Origin: Brachybacterium ginsengisoli
Lineage (GTDB): Bacteria > Actinomycetota > Actinomycetes > Actinomycetales > Dermabacteraceae
NCBI RefSeq assembly: GCF_002407065.1
Contig: NZ_CP023564.1
Span: 372,001-436,000 of the forward strand
Direction: 5' to 3'
DNA length: 64,000 nt
Below the pieces are notes generated by a model. It had not been told where the DNA came from. It saw nothing but the letters and a program-made list of their open reading frames with translations, and did no database searches. Shown here piece after piece: positions 35,867 to 45,025 of this stretch (within the stretch, counting starts at the first letter, position 1; the number at the start of each line of letters is the position of its first letter). The position numbers and the translations under genes were made by a program.

Positions 35867-36715
35867 ATGACCACACTGAACACCACCCCCACCGACATCG
35901 GGCTCACGATCGCCGACGCCGACGTCGACGCCCAGCAGCTCGCCGCCGCCTACGAGCAGGCCGGAGCCGTGCACCTGCGCGGAGTCCTCACCGCCGAGGA
36001 GATTCGGGAGCTGCGCGAGGCGTTCACCGAGCACATCGAGACCGACGGCGCCGGCGGAGCCTTCCACGAGATCCCCGAGGACGATCCGCTGCACGCCTAC
36101 CCGCGCATGATCCAGCCGCACCGCGACGAGCACCGCCCGGGCCGGCTGGCCCGACGCTGGCTGCTCGACGAGCGCATCATGGGGCGGGTCGCGTCGGCCG
36201 TCGGCCCGGTGTGGGCGGCGCAGTCGATGTTCTACTTCAAGCCCGCCGGGGCGCGCGGCCAGGCGATGCACCAGGACAACTACTTCCTGCAGTCCCACCC
36301 CGAGACCTGCATCGCCGCCTGGATCGCGGTGGACGACTGCGACGGCGAGAACGGCGCGCTCGGCGTGGTGCCCGGCACCCACCGCTACGAGATCGAGTGC
36401 CCCGAGGAGGCCGACGCGACGGAGTCCTTCACCACCATCACCGTCTCCATCCCGGAGCATCTGAGCGTGGTGCAGACGGACATGCGCGCCGGTGACATGC
36501 TGATCTTCCACGGCAGCCTCGTGCATGGGTCGAAGCCGAACACGAGCACCGACCGCTTCCGCCGCTCGCTGATCCTCCACTACATCCCCGAGGGCAGCCG
36601 CGAGGTGGCCTCCTCCTACCAGCCGCTGCTCGACGCGCACGGCGACGAGGTGCGCATCGAGACCTCCGAGTACGGCGGCGAGTGCGGCGAGGGCTGGGTG
36701 GTGGGCAACCACTGA
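35867..36715 (+). CDS. Phytanoyl-CoA dioxygenase (PhyH) family protein
   Basis: 282-aa Fe(II)/2-oxoglutarate-dependent oxygenase. The iron ligands are in MHQDNYF (HxD) and LVHGSKPN (distal His), and an Arg in DRFRRSLILHY binds 2-oxoglutarate. The substrate is unknown; relatives hydroxylate small lipids, amino acids or sugar-derived compounds. A CAGACT hexamer stands 6 nt before ATG 35867 and no RBS is visible, suggesting a leaderless message. It is paired divergently with the AraC gene. Confidence 0.87.
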   Translation: MTTLNTTPTDIGLTIADADVDAQQLAAAYEQAGAVHLRGVLTAEEIRELREAFTEHIETDGAGGAFHEIPEDDPLHAYPRMIQPHRDEHRPGRLARRWLLDERIMGRVASAVGPVWAAQSMFYFKPAGARGQAMHQDNYFLQSHPETCIAAWIAVDDCDGENGALGVVPGTHRYEIECPEEADATESFTTITVSIPEHLSVVQTDMRAGDMLIFHGSLVHGSKPNTSTDRFRRSLILHYIPEGSREVASSYQPLLDAHGDEVRIETSEYGGECGEGWVVGNH

Positions 36716-36741
36716 GGCTGACGGGCGGGGGACGGGCGCGG

Positions 36742-36909
36742 CTAGCCCCAGGGCTCCAGCTCCTCCGCCCGGTAGTACATCTGCTGCGTGCCGCCGAAGC
36801 GCACGAGGTAGGTGGAGTCGTCCTCCTTGAGGTAGACGATCGTGCCGTACTGGTGCTGCATCGGTCCGTCCTTGACGCGGACCCCGTCTCCGATGGCGTA
36901 CTCGTCCAT
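36742..36909 (-). CDS. Small conserved-looking protein, 55 aa
   Basis: Short basic/acidic beta-type protein starting at ATG 36909 (MDEYAIGDGVRVKDG) with TIVYLKEDDSTYLVRF and an ending YRAEELEPWG. The pattern resembles a small SH3-like or KOW-like barrel. An open frame extends upstream to 36993, but the start after GAGG at 36909 fits better. Function is unknown. It is convergent with the dioxygenase gene. Confidence 0.6.
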   Translation of the reverse strand: MDEYAIGDGVRVKDGPMQHQYGTIVYLKEDDSTYLVRFGGTQQMYYRAEELEPWG

Positions 36910-37081
36910 GCTGGCCTCGATTCCTGTGGTGGCGCTGCGGATTCCCCTCCAGGCTCGCGCAACCGGGCGGCGAGCGGTAGGGCGGTTCGTCATGGGTTCT
37001 CGGGATGGGGCGGTGCGTCCGCTCGGTCACACCGGGACCCGCGCGTCCCCGTCCGCCCGCTCACAGCGGGACGATGGAGGC

Positions 37082-37573
37082 ATGACCCACCTGTCCGGAT
37101 CTGCTGACGAGCTCCCCGCCTCCGCTGCGGGCACCCTCCCCGTCCGCGCGATCGCGCTGCTCTGGGTGATCACCGGAGGCCTGGTCGCCGCGGTGACCAG
37201 CCCGCTCGGCCTCGAGCACGGGTCCTGGTCCTCGGCTTTCCAGGTGCTGGTGGGCGGTGTCATGCAGGGCGCGCTCGGGATCGCCCAGCACCACCTCGCC
37301 GCCGGGAGGATCGGCCGACGGACCCTGCTCGCTCAGCTGCTGGCCTGGAACCTCGGCTGCCTGGCCGTGATCGGCGGGACCCTGATCACCGCGCCCCTGC
37401 TGGTCGACGCCGGCGGTCTGCTGCTGGTGGTGGCGATGGTGCTGATGATCCGCGCCGTGGGCCGTGGAGCGCGCGGGCCCGCCTGGGCGCTGTGGCTGTT
37501 CCGGGCCGCGCTCGTGGTGACCGCGGCGAGCATCCCGGTGGGCCTCGTGCTCGCGCATCTGCGCGCGGCCTGA
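37082..37573 (+). CDS. Four-helix membrane protein of unknown function
   Basis: 163 aa with four clear hydrophobic helices after a 20-residue polar N-terminus. I recognise no family motif. ATG 37082 has GGAGG close upstream. It lies in convergent position to the kinase-like gene 3' of it and no functional context is visible. Confidence 0.7.
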   Translation: MTHLSGSADELPASAAGTLPVRAIALLWVITGGLVAAVTSPLGLEHGSWSSAFQVLVGGVMQGALGIAQHHLAAGRIGRRTLLAQLLAWNLGCLAVIGGTLITAPLLVDAGGLLLVVAMVLMIRAVGRGARGPAWALWLFRAALVVTAASIPVGLVLAHLRAA

Positions 37574-37589
37574 GCGCAACCCGATCTCG

Positions 37590-38135
37590 TCAGCTCGGTA
37601 CGCCCTGCGGCTCCCACTCCAGCACCTCGTCGACGAGCGCGCCGACCGGTCGCGCGCTGTCCACTCGGAGCACCGGGACGTCGAGGGTGCTCAGCCACTC
37701 CTCGTGGCCGGCGCGGCTGCGGCCGGTGAAGGCAGGGTCGTCGTACCCCAGCGCCCACTCGCGGAACTCGGTCCACGCCTGCTGGTCGATCTCCTGACCC
37801 TCGCGCCGCACCTGCTCGCGGGCCTCGAGGCGGCGAAGGCGCTCGGCCGGGTCGAGGGTCACGAACACGACAGCCTCGCACCGGGCGAGGACCTCGTCGC
37901 CCCAGCCGTTCATCGCGCCGGAGAGCACCCACGCCTCCCTCGGGGCGAACACCTGCTCCATCAGCGTGATCCGCGCCGGGGGCTCCCGCTTCTCCCGGAA
38001 CGGAGGCGTGGTGGGCACCCAGAAGTAGTCGTCGGCATCGGCGTGGGGCACGGCCCAGCGGTCGGCGAGGGCCCTCGCGAGGGTCGTGGTGCCGGAGCCG
38101 CTGGCGCCGAGGACGTGGAGGCGGGAGCGCTGCAT
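37590..38135 (-). CDS. Adenylate kinase-like P-loop protein
   Basis: 181 aa. The N-terminal strand and loop LHVLGASGSGTTTLARAL has the shape of a Walker A motif, but the usual Lys is Thr. A DADDYFW segment and VVFVTLDPAERLRRLEARE (Walker B and lid-like region) follow. Related uncharacterised small nucleotide kinases share this GxxGSGTTT form. The substrate is unknown. GACAAT lies exactly 6 nt before the ATG, so a leaderless message is likely. Confidence 0.78.
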   Translation of the reverse strand: MQRSRLHVLGASGSGTTTLARALADRWAVPHADADDYFWVPTTPPFREKREPPARITLMEQVFAPREAWVLSGAMNGWGDEVLARCEAVVFVTLDPAERLRRLEAREQVRREGQEIDQQAWTEFREWALGYDDPAFTGRSRAGHEEWLSTLDVPVLRVDSARPVGALVDEVLEWEPQGVPS

Positions 38136-38178
38136 GCGTCCATTGTCGCCACCTCTCGCCTCCTCGGCGCCGCGCCGC

Positions 38179-39270
38179 TCAGCGGTGGGCGCGGTGGTAC
38201 GCCATCGGGATCAGGTCGGGGTCCTCGTGGTGGAGGGCGTCGGCCGCGCGAAGGGCGAAGTTCGGATCGCGGAGCAGCTCGCGGCCCAGCAGCACCACGT
38301 CCGCCTGGCCGGTGAGCAGGATCTGCTCGGCCTGGGCGGGCTCGAGGATCAGGCCGACGGCACCGGTCGGCATCCCGGTCTCGGCCCTGACCGCGGCGGC
38401 GAGCGGCACCTGGTAGCCGGGGCCGACGGGGATCTCGGCCGGGGCGTTGCCGCCGGAGGAGACGTCGACCAGGTCCACGCTGTGCTCGGTCAGCCAGCGG
38501 GTGACCTGGATGGTCTCCTCGAGGGTGAGGCCGCCCTCGAGCCAGTCCGTCGCCGAGAGGCGCACCAGCAGCGGCATGGAGTCGCCGATCTCCGTGCGCA
38601 CCGCGTCGACCACGCGCAGCAGCAGCCGGGCGCGGTTCTCGAGCGATCCGCCGTAGGAGTCGGTGCGCTGGTTGGAGAGCGGGGAGAGGAACTCGTGCAG
38701 CAGGTAGCCGTGTGCGCCGTGGATCTCGACCAGGTCGAAGCCGGCGTCGGCCGCCCGACGGGCCGAGGCGACGAAGGCGCCGACGGTCGCGTCGAGGTCC
38801 GCCTCCTCGGCGGCGCGCGGCGTCGCGACGCCGTCGAAGGGGACGGCCGACGGGGCGAGGGTCTCCCACCCGCCGTCCTCGATCGCCATCGTGGTGTGCC
38901 CGCGCCCGGTGCCCCACTCGCCCCATTCCGGCCAGAAGCTGCCCTTGCGGCCCGCGTGCGCGAGCTGGATGCCGATGGCCGCTCCCTGGGAGTGCACGAA
39001 GTCGACGATCGGGGCGAGCGCGTCGCGCTGCTCGTCGTTCCAGAGGCCGAGGTCCTTGTCGGAGATGCGGCCCTCGGGGGTGACGCCGGTGGCCTCGACG
39101 ATGATCGCGCCGGCGCCTCCGCGGGCGAAGCTGCCGTAGTGGACCATGTGCCAGTCGGTCGCGATGCCGTCGTGGGCCTCCACGGCGTACTGGCACATCG
39201 GGGGGACCCAGATCCGGTTGCGCACGGTGAGATCGCGCAGCGTGATGGGGTCGAAGAGCAGGTGGGACAC
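38179..39270 (-). CDS. Old yellow enzyme family NADH:flavin oxidoreductase
   Basis: 363-aa FMN-dependent ene-reductase of the YqjM type. Visible are PPMCQYAV with the regulatory Cys near residue 25, ATGVTPEGRIS, HAGRKGSF, EIHGAHGYLLHEFLSP with the substrate-binding His pair, and TDSYGGSLENRARL. I prefer GTG 39270 with GGAGA upstream over the open extension to 39426, because the family begins at LLFDPITL. It is divergent from an ArsR gene with two operator-like palindromes between them. It probably reduces electrophilic enones. Confidence 0.9.
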   Translation of the reverse strand: MSHLLFDPITLRDLTVRNRIWVPPMCQYAVEAHDGIATDWHMVHYGSFARGGAGAIIVEATGVTPEGRISDKDLGLWNDEQRDALAPIVDFVHSQGAAIGIQLAHAGRKGSFWPEWGEWGTGRGHTTMAIEDGGWETLAPSAVPFDGVATPRAAEEADLDATVGAFVASARRAADAGFDLVEIHGAHGYLLHEFLSPLSNQRTDSYGGSLENRARLLLRVVDAVRTEIGDSMPLLVRLSATDWLEGGLTLEETIQVTRWLTEHSVDLVDVSSGGNAPAEIPVGPGYQVPLAAAVRAETGMPTGAVGLILEPAQAEQILLTGQADVVLLGRELLRDPNFALRAADALHHEDPDLIPMAYHRAHR

Positions 39271-39360
39271 GGGGTGAATCTCCAAGCGGGTCGTGGTCGC
39301 GGCGGGGGCACGGGTCCAGGGGCCGGTGCCGACGACGCGGATGTTCGACACCGACCATAC

Positions 39361-39410
39361 TTCGATCTGCATCGAACGTCGATGTGATTCGAACATCGAT
39401 CCAGATCGAA
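39361..39410. promoter_or_regulatory. Twin ArsR operators between OYE and arsR
   Basis: The site TTCGAT-CTGC-ATCGAA (39361-39376) is a perfect palindrome with 4-bp spacing. ATCGAT-CCAG-ATCGAA (39395-39410) is a near-copy with one arm base changed. Their centres are 34 bp apart, about three helical turns. They lie between the divergent starts and are the probable targets of the ArsR protein at 39456. Confidence 0.65.
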
Positions 39411-39455
39411 CCATCGCGGGTATCATCGTGGTATCGACGCGGAACAGGAGACGAC

Positions 39456-39764
39456 GTGCGCACCCTCGAACACCCCCGGTCCGATGCGCTGTGCATCGAC
39501 GACGTGCTGACCGCGCTCGCGGACCCGATGCGTCGCCTCATCGTGCGCCGGCTCGCCGAGGGGGAGCACGAGATGACCTGCGTGGCCATCGACCTCCCGG
39601 TCGCGAAGTCCACCAGCTCCCATCACTTCCGGGTGCTGCGGGAGGCGGGCGTGATCCGGCAGACCTACGAGGGTGCGTCGATCATGAACGGCCTGCGCCG
39701 CGAGGACCTCGCCGCACGGTTCCCCGGCCTGCTGGACGCCGTCCTCGAGGCGCCACAGCGCTGA
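39456..39764 (+). CDS. ArsR-family regulator
   Basis: 102-aa winged-helix repressor with LADPMRRLIVRRL and the recognition helix KSTSSHHFRVLREAG. One Cys (TCVAID) is present near residue 43, so thiol or electrophile sensing is possible. GTG 39456 is chosen because AGGAG lies 5 bases upstream; the frame is open from 39384. It probably represses the divergent old yellow enzyme and itself. Confidence 0.87.
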   Translation: MRTLEHPRSDALCIDDVLTALADPMRRLIVRRLAEGEHEMTCVAIDLPVAKSTSSHHFRVLREAGVIRQTYEGASIMNGLRREDLAARFPGLLDAVLEAPQR

Positions 39765-39785
39765 GCGCGGTGCGTCAGCGGCGTC

Positions 39786-41291
39786 TCACTGATACGACAC
39801 GAACCACGGCCGCGGCTCGACGGCGAAGGTCTCCTCCGGGGTGAACATCGGGGTGTCCTCGTCGTAGAAGTTCTTCCACGCCATGAGGATCCCCTCCGGC
39901 AGGTCGCGCTGCAGGGCGCGGTAGGTGCCGCGCTTGTCGCCGGGGACGCCGTGGCCGTCGGCGTGCAGGGTGATCGCGAGCTCCGGGCGGGAGGTGTCCA
40001 CGTCCTGCCGGTCGCGGATCATCGAATGGGTGAACTGGTGGAGGATCAGCACCTTCTGCGGCAGGCCGTGCTCCGCCGTGAGGTCGGCGAGCCAGGTGGA
40101 GACCTCGTTGATCTCCGCGGCGTCGACCGAGCCGATCTGCGCGAGGTGCTTCTGACCCGGTGCCAGGCGCCACTCGGAGTCCAGCGCGAGCCCCACGTGC
40201 GGGGCCGTGAGCAGGTCCTCGTAGCGCCTCGCCTGGGTGAGGAAGTCGGTGGTGCCGGGCTGCAGGTCGAGCACCACGTACACCCCGGCCTCGCCGGCGG
40301 CGTCGACCCACTCGCGCAGCGGCTCGGCCGGTAGCTCGCGGGAGTAGTCGCCGTCGCCCCCTGCATCGGAGTCGGCGACGGTGGCGATGATCTCGAGCGC
40401 CGGGACCAGCGGCTCCTCGCCGAGGCCGTCGTACTCGGCGGTCAGCTCCTGCACCCGCGTGATCGTCTCGGCCAGGCCCTGCTCGCCGAGGATCCCGAGC
40501 GAGGGGACGCCGGGGGAGCCGTAGGCGGCGATCATGCGGCGGCCCGGCAGGGCGGTGATCCCGCCGCCCGGCAGCTCGGGCGTGGTCAGCGCGTGCTGCA
40601 GCCGGTCCACCCAGTCGTCGGCCGCACCGAAGCTCGCCCCGAGGCCGAGCGCGCCCGCCGCGGGGTCGTCGCCGACGGTCTCGCGGAGCGCGGCGATCGA
40701 TCCGCCGCTGCGGCCCACGTCCCCGTCGGGCATCTCTGCGACCGTGCCGCCGGCGGCGGTGACCAGGGCGTGCGCGACCTCCTGGGCGGGGGAGGGAGCC
40801 GACGGGTCCACACTCAGCAGGACGGGGACAGGATGGTTCTCCCGGCGCAGCTCCGGCAGCTCGACGTCGCTCGCGGAGAGGTCGAGCTCGAGCACGTCGA
40901 GGTCGCCCTCCAGGCCCTCGGGCACGGTCCCGTCGAGGGTGAGGATCGCGTCGGCGCCGAGCCGCTCGAGCTCCTCGGTCACCGCGTCCCCGACGCCCAC
41001 CAGCAGGGGGAGGCCGACGCGGGCGGCGAGGGGCGCGAGATCGGCGAGCGTCGCATCGGTCGCGAGGACCACCACCTCCGAGGATTCGAAGAGGGTGGCG
41101 CTCAGGGCGAGCGCGGTCGACGCAGGGTCCTCACCCGGCAGCACCGTCGAGGCGGGGGCGTCCTCGGTCAGCACCACCCGGACCTGGTCCCCGCCGGTGC
41201 AGGCCGTCAGGGCGCCCAGCAGTGTGAGCGCGGTGAGGCCTGCGAAGGCCCTGCGGGAGAAGGGTGTCGGTCCGTGCATCGCCGCTCTCAC
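39786..41291 (-). CDS. Predicted lipoprotein with TIM-barrel-like C-terminal half, unknown function
   Basis: 501 aa. The N-terminus (FSRRAFAGLT, then ALTAC) is a Tat-like lipoprotein signal with Cys near residue 31. Residues about 35-240 resemble repeated cell-wall-binding-like strands (VVLATDATLADLAPLA). The second half (about 250-500) has alternating strands and helices with acidic strand ends (GLALDSEWRL, ALEIIATVADSD, VVLDLQPG) that look like a glycoside-hydrolase-type barrel. I cannot name a family. GTG 41291 has GGAG upstream; ATG 41279 is the alternative. It is probably surface anchored. Confidence 0.75.
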   Translation of the reverse strand: MRAAMHGPTPFSRRAFAGLTALTLLGALTACTGGDQVRVVLTEDAPASTVLPGEDPASTALALSATLFESSEVVVLATDATLADLAPLAARVGLPLLVGVGDAVTEELERLGADAILTLDGTVPEGLEGDLDVLELDLSASDVELPELRRENHPVPVLLSVDPSAPSPAQEVAHALVTAAGGTVAEMPDGDVGRSGGSIAALRETVGDDPAAGALGLGASFGAADDWVDRLQHALTTPELPGGGITALPGRRMIAAYGSPGVPSLGILGEQGLAETITRVQELTAEYDGLGEEPLVPALEIIATVADSDAGGDGDYSRELPAEPLREWVDAAGEAGVYVVLDLQPGTTDFLTQARRYEDLLTAPHVGLALDSEWRLAPGQKHLAQIGSVDAAEINEVSTWLADLTAEHGLPQKVLILHQFTHSMIRDRQDVDTSRPELAITLHADGHGVPGDKRGTYRALQRDLPEGILMAWKNFYDEDTPMFTPEETFAVEPRPWFVSYQ

Positions 41292-41359
41292 TGGTCCTGC
41301 TCCTCAGCGTCGCCGTCCGTCCGCCGCGGCGGCCGCTGCCGCCGGGCGGGACCATCGTG

Positions 41360-43603
41360 TCAGACGAAGCGGTCCGCCCGGACCACCACCGGCTCCAGGT
41401 CGGAGAGGGTCACCTCCACGCTCTGCTCCCCGCGGCGCACGCGGTGGGTGCCGAGCGCTCCCGGCCCGAGCGCCCGCAGGGACAGCGCGGTCAGGGCGCC
41501 GTCCTTCCAGGTCATGTCCACGGCGATGCCGGGGCGGGCGCGCAGGCCCCGCACGGAGCCGTCGGCCATGATCTCCGGCAGCGCCGGCAGCAGCTCGATC
41601 TCGCCCCGGTGGCTCTGGAGCAGACACTCCGCGAGCGCGGCGACGATGCCGAGGTTGCCGTCGATCTGGAACGGCGGATGGGCGGAGAAGAGGTTCGGGT
41701 ACAGCCCGCTGCGCGCGGTGCCGTCGGGCAGCTCGGCGGGGCGCAGGTAGAGCTCGAGCAGGGACTGGACCCGGTCCGGGCGGTGCAGGCGCGCCCAGAG
41801 GCAGGTCTTCCACACCAGCGACCAGCCGGTCGCCTCGTCCCCGCGCGCCTCGAGGCTGCGGGTCGCCGCCTGCTCCTGCTCGGGCGTCGCCGCAGCGGAC
41901 CCCGGGTAGAGGAAGCCCAGGTGGGAGACGTGCCGGTGGTGCGGCTCCTTCTCCTCGATCCCGTCGCGGTGCCACTCCAGGACCCGCCCGTCGGCGCCGA
42001 TCCGCGGCCCGGGCATCAGGTCGAGGGCGGAGGCGGCGCTGAGCACGACGGGGTCGTGGTCCTCGCCGAGCAGCGCGGCGGCGTCCACCAGATGCTGAGC
42101 GGTCTCCCGCACCAGCCAGCGGTCCATCCCGGTGCCCTCGCTGAGGCTCACCACCGTTCCTTCCTCGGTGAGCCAGAGGTTCTCCGGCGAGGTGGAGGGG
42201 AAGGTGACCAGGTGGCCGTCCGCGCTCTCGTGGAGCAGGCAGAGCGCGAAGGCGACGGCCTCGCGCAGCGCGGGGTAGCGCTCGCGGGCGATCTCGAGCG
42301 GGTCGCGGCCGTCGTGCGAGGCGAGGGTGCCGAGCAGCTGCTCGAGCCACAGTCCGCCCATCGGCCAGGTCGACCAGGAGGGCTCGCCGCGCACCGGATC
42401 GGTGTAACCCCAGGGGTCGGAGTTGTGGTGGACGGTCCAGCCGTCGGCCCCGTAGAGCCGGCGCGCGGTCTCCTGCCCCTCGCGGCGCAGCATCGCCACG
42501 TACCCCTCGAGGGCGCCGGCGGCGTCCGGGACGTGCGCGATGGCGGCCGCCCAGTGGTTCATCTCGAGGTTGATGTTCACGGTGAAGTTCGAGGACCACG
42601 GCGCCTCGAGGCGCGCGTTCCACAGGCCCTGCAGGTTCGCCGGCGGCAGGCCGGGGCGCGAGGCGGAGCCCAGCAGGTAGCGGCCGTAGGTGAAGGAGGT
42701 GGCCAGCAGCTCCGCATCCGCCGAGCCGTCCAGCTGCAGCGAGACCTCCTCGGCGCCCGGGCGGGGGTGGTCGCCGTGGCGGCGGCGCAGCTCCTCCTCG
42801 CCGCGGGCCAGGGCGGCGTCGGCCTGCTCCTGCGCCTGTGCGAGAGCCTCCTGCACGGGGCGATCGGGCACCTCGCCGAGCCCGCGCCAGGTGGTCGCGA
42901 TCGCGCACACCACCAGCATCCTGCCGTCCTCGGCGCGGGTGCGGACCACGACGGCAGCCCGGCTCGCCCGCTCCGGATCCCAGACGGTCTCCAGCTCCCG
43001 GCGGAACTGGCCGGCGGGGATGTCGGAGGGTGCGCGCAGCACCAGGTCGAGGCCGTTATCGTGCACCTCGCGGTGCTCCTCGGCCAGCGGAGAGTCGAGC
43101 TCGAGCACGGCGCGGGCGCCCTCGGGGCTGGGGAGGGCGTGCACGAGCACCTCGTCGGCCGCGCTGGTGAAGCTGAGATGCTCACCCGCCGCGGCCAGCA
43201 CCCGGTGCTCGCCGTGCTCGAGGTCCAGGACCCGCTCGGCATCGGCGTCGGCGTCCTCCGCCGCCGCGCCGTCCAGCCGCACCGTCAGGTCGCCGACCGG
43301 CAGGTAGGCCTGGGACCAGGCGGCGCCGAGCCGTTCGATCTCCTTCTGGGCCTCCGCGATCTCCCCGTCCTCGAAGAGGGCGCGCGAACGCGCGAGGGCC
43401 GCGGCCGCCTCCCGGCGCGGGGTGCGATGGGGTGCGTCGACCCCGGGCATCCCCGACCACAGCGTGGACTCGTTCAGCGAGAAGCGGGCGCAGCTCGCAT
43501 CACCCCAGACCATCGCGCCGAGGCGGCCGTTGCCGAGGGGGAGGGCCTCGAGCCAGCGCTGCGCGGGACCGCGGCGGCGGAGGAGGGAGGGGGAAGAGCT
43601 CAC
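41360..43603 (-). CDS. GH95 family glycosidase (alpha-L-fucosidase/galactosidase type)
   Basis: 747 aa, no signal peptide. The N-terminal beta domain starts with RRGPAQRWLEALPLGNGRLGAMVWG, the hallmark opening of GH95. The (alpha/alpha)6 barrel follows with NINLEMNHWAA, HHNSDPWGYTDP and a GGLWLEQLLGTLASHDGRD region, and a small C-terminal beta domain ends the protein. GH95 enzymes remove terminal alpha-1,2-fucose, or L-galactose from plant xyloglucan and pectin. The start is GTG 43603 with GAAAGG upstream; the frame is open further without family sequence. It diverges from the Gfo/Idh operon at a shared operator. Confidence 0.9.
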   Translation of the reverse strand: MSSSPSLLRRRGPAQRWLEALPLGNGRLGAMVWGDASCARFSLNESTLWSGMPGVDAPHRTPRREAAAALARSRALFEDGEIAEAQKEIERLGAAWSQAYLPVGDLTVRLDGAAAEDADADAERVLDLEHGEHRVLAAAGEHLSFTSAADEVLVHALPSPEGARAVLELDSPLAEEHREVHDNGLDLVLRAPSDIPAGQFRRELETVWDPERASRAAVVVRTRAEDGRMLVVCAIATTWRGLGEVPDRPVQEALAQAQEQADAALARGEEELRRRHGDHPRPGAEEVSLQLDGSADAELLATSFTYGRYLLGSASRPGLPPANLQGLWNARLEAPWSSNFTVNINLEMNHWAAAIAHVPDAAGALEGYVAMLRREGQETARRLYGADGWTVHHNSDPWGYTDPVRGEPSWSTWPMGGLWLEQLLGTLASHDGRDPLEIARERYPALREAVAFALCLLHESADGHLVTFPSTSPENLWLTEEGTVVSLSEGTGMDRWLVRETAQHLVDAAALLGEDHDPVVLSAASALDLMPGPRIGADGRVLEWHRDGIEEKEPHHRHVSHLGFLYPGSAAATPEQEQAATRSLEARGDEATGWSLVWKTCLWARLHRPDRVQSLLELYLRPAELPDGTARSGLYPNLFSAHPPFQIDGNLGIVAALAECLLQSHRGEIELLPALPEIMADGSVRGLRARPGIAVDMTWKDGALTALSLRALGPGALGTHRVRRGEQSVEVTLSDLEPVVVRADRFV

Positions 43604-43779
43604 AGGAGGAACCTTTCGTCGGGCGCCGAGGGTCGGTGGGGTCGCGTCGTCCAGGAGTCGTCGTCGACCGCCCCTCCTCGCAGGAGAGCGCGTGGATCTT
43701 CCTAGCGGATCAGGGGTGATCGGGGCCACTGCTTGCCCGGTGTTGTCGGCATGCGCTTGCCCGCGCCCGGGGGATGTGC

Positions 43780-43808
43780 TTGACTTGCCACATCGGAAAG
43801 CGGTTACC
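43780..43808 (+). promoter_or_regulatory. Promoter and LacI-type operator of the Gfo/Idh operon
   Basis: TTGACT (43780-43785) is a good -35. The operator GGAAAGCGGTTACC (43795-43808) covers the expected -10 position. Nearly the same 14-mer occurs at 51849-51862 and a weaker one at 49965-49978. The region 43604-43779 contains no ORF of note and should also hold the leftward GH95 promoter. Confidence 0.6.
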
Positions 43809-43856
43809 GCTCGCATCGGCGCGAACGGACCGGACATCACGAAGGGGAGCCGCCAC

Positions 43857-45020
43857 ATGGCCGCACGCAGGATCGGGATCATCGTCAACGGCGCCACCGG
43901 GCGCATGGGCTATCGGCAGCACCTGGTGCGGTCGCTGCTGGCGATCCAGGAGCAGGGCGGCGTCGAGCTCGCCGACGGGGACCGGCTGGTGCCGGACCTG
44001 CTGCTGGTGGGCCGCAACGAGGAGAAGCTGCGCGGCGTCGCCGAGAAGCACGGCCTGACGAACTGGACCACCGACGTCGACGAGGCGCTCGCGAACCCGG
44101 ACTACGAGGTCTACTTCGACGCGCTGGTCACGAACCTGCGGGTGGAGAACCTCAAGAAGGCCATCGCGGCCGGCAAGGCGATCTACACCGAGAAGCCCAC
44201 CGCCGAGACCTTCGAGGACGCCCTCGAGCTCGCACGGCTCGCCAAGGAGCACGGCACCGTCAACGGCGTGGTGCACGACAAGCTCTACCTGCCGGGCCTG
44301 CTCAAGCTGCGCCGCCTCATCGACTCCGGCTTCTTCGGGGAGATCCTCTCCGTGCGCGGCGAGTTCGGCTACTGGGTCTACGAGGGCGACTGGCAGGCCG
44401 CCCAGCGCCCCTCCTGGAACTACCGCAGCGAGGACGGCGGCGGCATCGTCGCGGACATGTTCCCGCACTGGAACTACGTCATCGAGGAGCTGTTCGGCCG
44501 CATCGAGGACGTCTACGCCCAGACCGCCACCCACATCGGCACCCGCTGGGACGAGAAGGGCAAGGAGTACACCGCCACGGCCGACGACGCCGCCTACGGC
44601 GTCTTCCGCCTCGAGGGCGGCACGGTCGTGCAGATGAACTCCAGCTGGGACGTGCGCGTGCACCGCGACGAGCTGGTCGAGTTCCAGGTCGACGGCACGA
44701 AGGGCAGCGCCGTCGTGGGCCTGCACGGCGCGCACATCCAGCCGCGCGAGGCGACCCCGAAGCCCGTGTGGAACCCGGACGTCAAGGACTCGCACAACTA
44801 CTTCGACGACTGGATCGAGGTGCCGGACAACGCCGGGCCCGACGGCTACGACAACGGCTTCAAGGTGCAGTGGGAGGACTTCCTGGTCCACTACGCAGAG
44901 GGCCGTGAGTACCCCTTCGACTTCCTCTCCGGCGCGCGCGGCGTGCGCCTGGCCGAGGCGGGGCTCACCAGCTCCGCCGAGGGCCGCCGCATCACGCTCG
45001 ACCCGCTGACGGAGGTGTGA
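43857..45020 (+). CDS. Gfo/Idh/MocA family oxidoreductase
   Basis: 387-aa NAD(P)-dependent dehydrogenase. The Rossmann part starts RIGIIVNGATGRMGYRQH. The motif AIYTEKPTAETFEDAL provides the EKP lysine near residue 115. The C-terminal sheet domain contains GGGIVADMFPHWNYV with the catalytic-type Asp and His. It probably oxidises a ring hydroxyl of a sugar or sugar acid. ATG 43857 follows AAGGGGAG. It is the first gene of a three-gene operon with DUF993 and an isomerase. Confidence 0.9.
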   Translation: MAARRIGIIVNGATGRMGYRQHLVRSLLAIQEQGGVELADGDRLVPDLLLVGRNEEKLRGVAEKHGLTNWTTDVDEALANPDYEVYFDALVTNLRVENLKKAIAAGKAIYTEKPTAETFEDALELARLAKEHGTVNGVVHDKLYLPGLLKLRRLIDSGFFGEILSVRGEFGYWVYEGDWQAAQRPSWNYRSEDGGGIVADMFPHWNYVIEELFGRIEDVYAQTATHIGTRWDEKGKEYTATADDAAYGVFRLEGGTVVQMNSSWDVRVHRDELVEFQVDGTKGSAVVGLHGAHIQPREATPKPVWNPDVKDSHNYFDDWIEVPDNAGPDGYDNGFKVQWEDFLVHYAEGREYPFDFLSGARGVRLAEAGLTSSAEGRRITLDPLTEV

Positions 45021-45025
45021 GGACC

